Assembly: GCA_033239005.1 (NCBI GenBank)
Contig: BSQZ01000006.1
Coordinates: forward strand, 7,899,162-7,963,161
Direction of reading: 5' to 3'
Source: Lamellibrachia satsuma
Lineage: Eukaryota > Annelida > Polychaeta > Sabellida > Siboglinidae
DNA: 64,000 nt
In this document: positions 56,500 through 64,000 of the stretch, in pieces
Numbering within the stretch: position 1 is the first letter of the stretch
Layout: each line of letters opens with the position of its first letter
Notes under the pieces: generated by a model
What the model was told of the DNA's origin: nothing
Database searches by the model: none
Seen by the model: only the letters and a program-made list of their open reading frames with translations
Made by a program: the position numbers and the translations under genes

Positions 56500-56627
<128 letters not shown>

Positions 56628-56774
56628 TGTGGCCGAAGCTTGTTTGATGCAGGAATAAGGAAACGATGGATATTCATATAAAGGTTGGTTATGGGAATAT
56701 TTCATTGCCAATTTCGATTATGCCAAAAACACAAAGTGAAAAGATAAAGCATTGTATACAGAAGCATAGCCTAT

Positions 56775-56960
56775 TATGGGATGCGGTGGCGCGGTGGCAC
56801 GGTGGTAGAACGTCAGACTCTCCACTGAGAAGACAGGGCTTCGAATCCACTTGATGGCATTCGAGGCTTAGGCAGTTTCTTCCAGTCGCAGTTGCCTCAG
56901 TGCACTCAACTGTGTAAATGGCGACTCAGCAATAGACAGTGACGGGATTGGAGTGATGGA
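56775..56960 (+). mobile_element. tRNA-derived SINE, third type
   Basis: Reads GCGGTGGCACGGTGGTAGAA (A-box-like), CGTCAGACTCTCCACTGAGA and GGCTTCGAATCC (B box with one change). A body follows with CAGTTGCCTCAGTGCACTCA. Confidence 0.6.
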
Positions 56961-57274
56961 ATTATAAGAACAAGCAGCTTTCACGCAGCAATTGCATCGT
57001 GGCTGGATACTTCAATAAGAAGTTGAAATGGTTCTTGCGTGGTCCGCCGGGGGACACGGTGTAACGCGCTCTGACTAACGAATGTTGGAGTGTTGCGATA
57101 TAAATTTAGCGCTTTCCTTTGTTTTGACACACATTCAAATTCAAACATATTGCACGGATAACCGACGCAGTCCGCGGTGTTGTGACGACCTATTAGTGAG
57201 ACCATTGAAAGCGATTAGTAGCTAGTAGCTACCCGATATTGTACCTATGTCGGTTGTGCGTCATCCATCTCCCC

Positions 57275-57455
57275 ATATAATTTCACTGACGCAGTCATGT
57301 CAGGCAAGCAATGACATGACTTGCGATACACTGTTGTGAGCACGTGACAAATTGCATTGGAAGCCCCACATCATTTCACTGACGCTGTTATGTCGGGCAA
57401 GATATGACATGGCTAGCGCCATATCGTTGTGAGCACGTGACACATTGCACTGGGC
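57275..57455. repeat. About 95-bp tandem duplication
   Basis: CATATAATTTCACTGACGCAG to GTTGTGAGCACGTGACAAATTGCA, then CATCATTTCACTGACGCTG to GTTGTGAGCACGTGACACATTGCA. Two diverged copies. Confidence 0.85.
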
Positions 57456-57754
57456 GACGATAACTTTTCCATCCTGCATTGTGTATATGCACAGCAATTA
57501 GAAATCTAAACTCGATCACTGCCACCAATTTATTTGAGGCACAGAGGAAGTATGTAATGTTGTGGCAATTATTTTCGGGTTTCTCGGTTCGTTGAACCCA
57601 ACGGAAAATATTTTATAAACAAGTTTTTAGACTTACGATGCTGTAGAACAACATAACTGACAATATCACTAAGAGTTTGTATTTGCACATTAATATTTAA
57701 TTAGTTATTGATTGGCAACACCGAAGAGTTGCTACTCACCAGATACCAGAGTAG

Positions 57755-58060
57755 AGAAGAATACTGGTGTTATAGCAGTGATGGTATCACAAAAATATTT
57801 ACGCTAATGAAATATTATATTCTTCGAGTAATGAGTTATAACATTGAAAACATCACCAATGTCTTGGTACTGATCAACTATTACAGTATTACAGTTTGCA
57901 GAGTTATAGCAGTGATGGCGTCACCAAGGTCTTGGTACTGATCAAATATCACCGCATTAAAGTAATGACTAGTAGCTCGGATTGCATTACCACCATCTTG
58001 GCAATAATAGATCAATACAGCAGTAATTAGGTAGGCCTATACCAGTGATGGTCTTTGCAC
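57755..58060. repeat. Degenerate dispersed-tandem repeat
   Basis: TTATAGCAGTGATGG and GTCTTGGTACTGATCAA recur at 57769-57785, 57860-57880, 57904-57940 and 58045-58070 in diverged form. Confidence 0.6.
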
Positions 58061-58827
58061 TGATCAATCTTATAGAGAACGACAACAATTATTATAATGT
58101 TGTCTTAACGATATATACATGTTTTCCCTGTTGATCATAGTTTACAAATGACTCAAATTTGTCTAGATATGTCATATGTTTAGTTAACAATACACCTGTT
58201 TACATTATAATTTCATTTAGAAAGAAGGGGTCTACAAATCACAATCACAATCCAATCGAATCATTGTTACTGTTTATAATTAACTCATGCAAGAACAATT
58301 GCTTAGCATACTGTAACTAGCTTACCTGTAACTAGCTTACTGTTGTCGATAAAACGAATGGGAATCATTGATCGATATCAAATTATCAGTCAACGAACTC
58401 AAGTTTAAATACAATATGAAACATAGGTTGTTATCATGTTATCAATGCATAAAATTGGATTGGTATTATCTGCCTTCAGCAGATTTTCACGAATGATTGT
58501 TTTAATATAAATTGTATTGTGCTTATCTTATATTCATTCTCGCCAATAATTATTCATTATTCTGCCTTTATTTTATCATTATATTTTACTGTTTATGTTA
58601 TATTCTCTAAGCAAACTGTATGAATATTAATGAATAGTACAGTAACTTGTCTGTTTAATTTTAATTATCATAATATCAGCATTTGTTTTATTTTGCATTA
58701 CTGAAATTAATTGTACTTACATAATTATGCTGATTGTTGTACAGGCTATAAGCCCTGCAGGGTTTCATGGGGAGTCACGAGTTCGCGAGTTCTGTATCAA
58801 TTTGATTATTAATTAACCAGATATTAT

Positions 58828-58882
58828 TATTGATTGATTGAGTGAGTGAGTAACGGATTGACTGATTGATTGATTGATTGCG
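58828..58882. repeat. TGAT/GAGT microsatellite before the myristoylated gene
   Basis: Runs of TGATTGATTGAG and GATTGATTGATTG end about 12 bp before the proposed 5' UTR acceptor at 58901. Confidence 0.85.
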
Positions 58883-58922
58883 CTGTTTGCGTTGTTTGCA
58901 GTGTCCTGGCGGCGGGCGATAA

Positions 58923-61900
58923 ATGGGGAGTTCCGCGAGCAACCACTTTGTCGCATCGAGGCCAGTCAACGCGCTTTTGATGGCCACTGCAAATACATTC
59001 GGTGGGTATTTTCAATCAAAGCCATGCGTGCCCGATGCACCAAAGGTTGTGGAACCTTATTATGTGTGTCCATATTTATTACCAACCAATAAACAATCTT
59101 CCAAGCAAATCTGGCATTCAGCAATTCAGTAGTGCGTCAGTTACATTCATAGCTAGAGCAGGGTGGGGTAATACGCCTACTTTTTTTCGGGAAATCGACT
59201 CATGAGAAAACCTTTTTGATATATCTCTGATATATTGGATGTATCACCTAGTTTATTATCTTAGCTGAACATCTTGTGTTGACATTTTCGATGTTCAATA
59301 TCACAGAAAAAAGTTATAGCCATTTTAGCAGAAGTTCTGAAAATGGGCGTTTTGCCCCAGGGGTGGGGCAAAACGCCCGCCCCTGGGCGTTATTGTTAAA
59401 TTGTTAATGAATTAGCTCCTTTTATATGAAATTCAACAAGTGCGTTATATTGTATATGTTTATTATAAACTGTCATACGCAGGCGGGACTTATCAACTCG
59501 TCTACTCACTTTCAGACTCAAATCTGGCAGATAATAGTACGTCCCACCCTGTGCGTTTTGCCCCCACTAATGTTGGCCTTACACGTTCGATATTAAAATT
59601 TCACCATATGTATATTACTGGCTTTTATCACCCGCATCCGCAACATTCGCAACATTAATTATTACATATAACATTATGCCTACTGCAGACACTCAACGCG
59701 TTGTCTCAGTTTCTTGTGGTTACTGCCCACAAAACGACTTTTAGGGTGACCATTTTTATAATTTCTAGAATCAAAAGTTTGACGTAAAAAAATATCGCGT
59801 GAATTTCGTTTTCTGCCAACGTATTCTAACCAAATGTGAAGAACTGTATGTGGCTTCATTTGGCGATCTCGAAATTCTAATTTTCGCGCTGCTAGAAAAT
59901 GTGCTCCAGATGCCAGGATATGACCTCATATTTTTTAATTCAGCAAACAGTTTTAATTGTTTAACCCTGACAATAAATGGTAGCAATTTGGACATTGTAC
60001 TGTAACGCAACAATGAAATACAGACTGCTGAAATCAGTTTAAGAAAAAAATTATTTCCCCCCCCCCCCGTATACTCATTGTCCTTCGACCTCTCATTCTC
60101 GAATTTTGCATTCACACTCTGTACCAATATATCTATATATTCAGCAAATGTCAGATACATAGCTTGAAAACTTCTCAAGTTAGAGGCACATGAAAACATA
60201 AAAAATAATGGGTACAATTTTGGGTGCTTACCCCTTGTTCACATTATACTAGAGGATTGCAGAGACAATTTGCACGTAGATGCTTAGCTCTTGTACACAA
60301 GTGTTCAAGTATAGTCACTTAGTCGTTGTCTAAAATGTAAGCAAATCCTGACATCAACGTTTTGACCATTGGTTTGTTTCACATGGAATGACCCAGGTAC
60401 ATATAATCTATACTTACATATAATTTGTATAACATAATATACAAATATTTACATACTTTTCTTACTAGAGATGGAATAGGCAATTAAATCAGCTATACAG
60501 GATTTTATATTATGTTGCAATCTATTGATTAGATAAAAACCCAAAATACGTTAAGAAAAATTTCAACATGAAACCATTTAAATAGGAAATCTAAATGTGG
60601 CATTGTACCTGCCTTTCATACAAAAATTGGCATTTTACCTTCACGACCACATAGCATTGCTGGCTGCTAAATATAGGCCACTTTTTACTTTGTACATTTG
60701 GAGATCAGTATATCATAAACTAATCAAGATAGAAACTTCAAACTTCTCATATACCTAGATATGTAGGTGTGGTATTGATCCAAATGATATTTATTTGTGT
60801 TCTGACATGTTTTATCGTTGAAAAATGTGGGTCTAAAATTACTCCTTGACTCAATTTCGCATATAAAAACACGCAACTTCAAAGGCAGATTGTGGGAGAA
60901 CTAATATACATATGTTGAATGTTAGCTTACTATCTGCGTATAATGGAGAATAATCAGGCGAAATCTCAAAGTTCTAGTTCAAATAGTTTTTGAGTTATTG
61001 GTATTTTAAATGAGCAATACAAGTTCAATATTTCCGAAAATTGGCAAAAACGACAGAATCCACCAAATTTGAAATCTAACTATAATCGAGCTAGCGTATG
61101 TATGTTTGTATGTTTGTAATCTACGACCCCACGAATGAAACGTAATGCCTTTATTTTTTTCGAAATACCCCGTATATCAATGGTTCTTATTGTTTTTTTT
61201 AATAGTAAATCAAATGGTCGCTACGTAAAACGTTAACTTCCAACAATCGCAGAAACCACGAGCGCGCGCGCGCGGCAAATACTTCGGTACGTAAACCGTT
61301 TGAGAGTACGTAGCACCATCTGGGCGGTTTTTGATTATAGTAGGAAGCACGCATCCACGCATTGGTCGCAGACCAAGGGCCAATACACAATAAAAAGGTA
61401 GTAGAAAGCACGCATACACATATCGGCCCGAGGTCGCACACCGAGGGCCAATACACGCGACCTTCAACATTTTGAACACGCAACGAGTATTGCATCACGT
61501 TCGTGACGCGGTTGTTTCTGATAATACGTTTGACGTTCCTTGGAACAGTTTCGAGTGTATTGATGGTATATTGGTCTGATGCATTTGGTAAACATTGCTA
61601 TCATGACTGTCACGTATGAACTACCAAGTTATCCCGTCCTGGGGACGGGCATTTCTGGTAGTGGTCATAACTCAGAAACAACCATATGGTTTGACAGGTG
61701 TGGTTCTACTGATCTTTGGATTAACAAATAACTTTTTTATTGAATTAAAAAAATATGAGTGCAACAAGATTTTCTTATCTTGGTTGATTTGAGACGGAAT
61801 GCCTCTACCAGCTTCTTGCTGGTCGTTTTTCCAAACTGTAGCACACTAGGTGGAAACCAACCTAGTACGGATTATGGTTTGTCTACGCAATCTAGGACAA

Positions 61901-62637
61901 ATGATCACTAATAGGTCTACGCCTACGCATAGCTTCAATTACGCACTGACACAGTGCAATATGATCTTTTTCCGAGTGATTGTATCGGATCATCTGCTAA
62001 TGAAATGTGCAATATATTCCCTGGGCTTACCACTAAAATGTGCACGATGTTCATACACTGATAAAATGTGCAATATGTTCCTTCCATATCAAAGTAACAA
62101 TACTCGTTTTTCAATGTACAGTTCTTGTTTTGAAAACAATGACACAATACCATTATAGCACATAAGGCAGCCAAAGGGTTAAAACAGAACAAAATATAAG
62201 TCCTTGGAAATATTGGGATTCCAACAAATAAAAAGTACCAACATACCAGTGCTATCAAATCAATAAGCCAACAATGCAGTTGTTTCAATGACAACTTGCT
62301 TTTTGGAAATGCTACTGTATGGCAGACCTAAACCTAAAATTTGGATAAACACATTACGTATGTTTATATTATATCGGTTGTCTTGTATCGTTATTTGAGG
62401 ATGGGCGTAATTAGATTTCACTTAGACATGTATAAATCTATTGATCGATTCTGTCGTCTAGGATCGGCACAGACACCTTCCAATGACGGTGCCAATTCGC
62501 TTCTAGTGAGAACGAACCAAGTGGCGCCGATTATCATCAAGAACTGCACAGAGGAGTACCAGCGAGTGAACCATTTCAATGACCCGATCGTTCACAGTCG
62601 TATAGCCGAGAACATGCCAGAGCATGAACTCATACAG
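58923..62637 (+). CDS. Unrecognised gene with N-myristoylation-type start (first two coding exons; continues right)
   Basis: Exon 58923-59001 (donor TTCG|GTGGGT, phase 1) joins exon 62462-62637 (acceptor TCGTCTAG, donor ACAG|GTGGGT, phase 0) in frame, 85 codons so far. The N-terminus MGSSASNHFVASRP fits the N-myristoyltransferase pattern (Gly2, Ser at positions 5-6), suggesting membrane attachment. The second exon encodes VRTNQVAPIIIKNC and VNHFNDPIVHSRIAEN, with complex, gene-like composition. A good acceptor (GTTTGCAG at 58894-58901) upstream of the ATG suggests a spliced 5' UTR. I do not recognise the family, and no third exon was seen before 64000. Confidence 0.6.
59158..59575. repeat. 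Possible DNA element with GGGGCAAAACGCC-type ends and a perfect internal hairpin
   Basis: GGGTGGGGTAATACGCC on the left and GTGCGTTTTGCCCCC on the right are inverted relatives. Near the centre, GGGCGTTTTGCCCC and GGGGCAAAACGCCC (59344-59378) form a perfect 14-bp stem. Confidence 0.55.
59576..62461 (+). other. Intron 1 of the myristoylated gene
   Basis: Intronic if the exon pairing is right. It contains a partly repeated block at 61320-61460 (GGAAGCACGCATCCAC / GAAAGCACGCATACAC, GGGCCAATACAC twice). No other gene seen. Confidence 0.4.
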
Positions 62638-63234
62638 GTGGGTCCTGCCCCCCCTCCCCGCCGTGTGTGTGCATGCGTGCGTGCGTGAGTGCGTGTCTCT
62701 TAATGTATCTAGTTTAGTGTGTTACGTCCAAGTGTCCTTCTTCATACAGTAATGATTGACCCACTACTGACACTATATAACATTGCGCGTAAATCTAATG
62801 CACGACATTTACTTCCGGGGCTTCAATAGGCGTACATGATGCTAACTTTCTTAAGGCAGTCTGATTATATAATTCTTTACTCATTATGCATATATAATTT
62901 ATGTTATTTTTACGTAAAACGTAAAGCGCCCGAGAGCATCTTATTTTAAGTGGATCCAAGCGATATGTAAATCCTATTATATTACGTTCTGGCAGTTGGT
63001 GTATTTACTGTTGTGAGTTAACCACCGATAAGTAAATAACATCCTTGTCCACGTGTCAGCTGGGGCTTGTTGTTTTGGGGTGGCAATCATGTTAACCCTT
63101 TTTAAAAGCTGGTGTATTTAATTTCACCAAATATGAAAACATGCTCACATGGTGTGGATGGCAAATAGGTTTACAGCTACGGTGATGGTTTATGCTCACT
63201 TTATATTGTATCACATCTTGAATATATTGAATAA

Positions 63235-63695
63235 AGCGAAACAAAAGTCATGGTTTTGGGGCTATGCGTCTAAAAGAGATAATAAAGACTAACCATGTGC
63301 AACTAAAATAAAAATATCGCGCCAATGGTTTACTCAGAATGTGTTCTAAAAGTGGGAGATTCTGGTCATTTCTCCAGTTGACTTAGCGCTGACATGTCAA
63401 CTAGCGAGACCGATAAGCGCATGCGCAGTTCTATGAAAATCGGGGAACCTGAACAATTGTGACGTATTAAGGGAGGCCGACGTACAGAGAACCAACGCAT
63501 AGTCTCAAACAAACGTGTTATTTTGTCAGAAAGAGGACTAGTTTAGTAAATTAAGGCTAACAAATGTTACCCAAGTTGAGTTTGGACGCAAACAGCATAG
63601 CCATATTGTATTGGCGAATATGGGAATAGGTGTATACAAATATATTTTCATTCGACCAGTGAATTTTGCTAGACTTTGACACTCGTGCCATAGGC
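63235..63695 (-). repeat. Interspersed repeat, inverted copy
   Basis: The minus strand reads AATGACCAGAATCTCCCACT, TTATTATCTCTTTTAGACGC and AAAGTCTAGCAAAATTC, colinear with 7110-7945 but lacking its central 300 bp. Confidence 0.7.
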
Positions 63696-63789
63696 GCAGC
63701 CCGTGAAATTAAGATGATGTGTGTTCAACAAGGTTCACCTTGTAAGCCACTGGCATAATATCCTTTATTGCATTTTTTAGTAAGACACT

Positions 63790-64000
63790 ATTTAACAAGT
63801 TCCAGGTCGCATGTGGATAAGAAAGCCGTTGGCTTATCGAGAGTCCAACACTTTTATGTATAGCTCGCCCTTATCAGATAGATGTCAATTTTATGTTTAA
63901 GCATATTCACACTACTAGCATTAATACAATCATTTGACAGTTTGTTCCCTTCATGTATCACCCTTTGTAAGAATTAGTACGTTATCATGTCATTTTAGAT
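63790..64000 (-). mobile_element. Third 3' end copy of the same LINE, running off the window
   Basis: Shares GCCGTTGGCTTATCGAGAGT, CTCGCCCTTATCAGATAGAT and CACACTACTAGCATTAATAC with 46150-46330 and 53600-53730. Confidence 0.8.

Noticed and set aside
56780..56850. tRNA gene
   Set aside because: Has A-box-like and B-box-like sequence but no closing acceptor stem, and a SINE body follows.

Overview
The window looks like nuclear DNA of an invertebrate animal. It is AT-rich, with long introns, GT-AG splice sites in consistent phase, many decayed non-LTR retrotransposons, tRNA-derived SINEs, TA-flanked MITEs and long microsatellites. Nothing bacterial, viral or organellar was recognised. The species cannot be fixed from the sequence; a marine invertebrate is an inference.

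The left 38.7 kb is dominated by one gene on the minus strand. It starts at 38680 and runs off the left edge. I could follow 17 coding exons, about 748 codons, joined in phase. The product matches the N-terminal third of Integrator complex subunit 1 (INTS1), the scaffold of the complex that cleaves snRNA and paused Pol II transcripts. Intron 15 of this gene (2266-16898) holds a complete two-exon plus-strand gene for a GT15/KTR-family alpha-1,2-mannosyltransferase (6390-16075). The 8.5-kb intron of that gene contains a possible third gene: three small exons that splice in phase, a stop and a polyadenylation signal (13377-14087). The arrangement is a gene within a gene within a gene.

The most unusual feature is how tandem repeats sit in INTS1. 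At exons 9, 15 and 17 the 3' splice site together with the first 34-48 nt of the exon is tandemly copied 4 to 13 times in the intron just upstream. Each array therefore makes a row of decoy splice acceptors in front of the real exon. A fourth array, intronic only, abuts the acceptor of exon 11.

The right 25 kb is mostly repeats: LINE fragments at about 39-40, 43-45, 46-50, 52, 53.6, 54.5 and 63.8 kb, a perfect CA repeat of about 300 bp, MITEs and minisatellites. One plus-strand gene starts at 58923 with an N-myristoylation-type MGSSAS sequence, has a second exon at 62462-62637 and leaves the window on the right. A CpG-rich block ending in a consensus splice donor (about 42790-42997) may be its non-coding first exon or the promoter of another gene.
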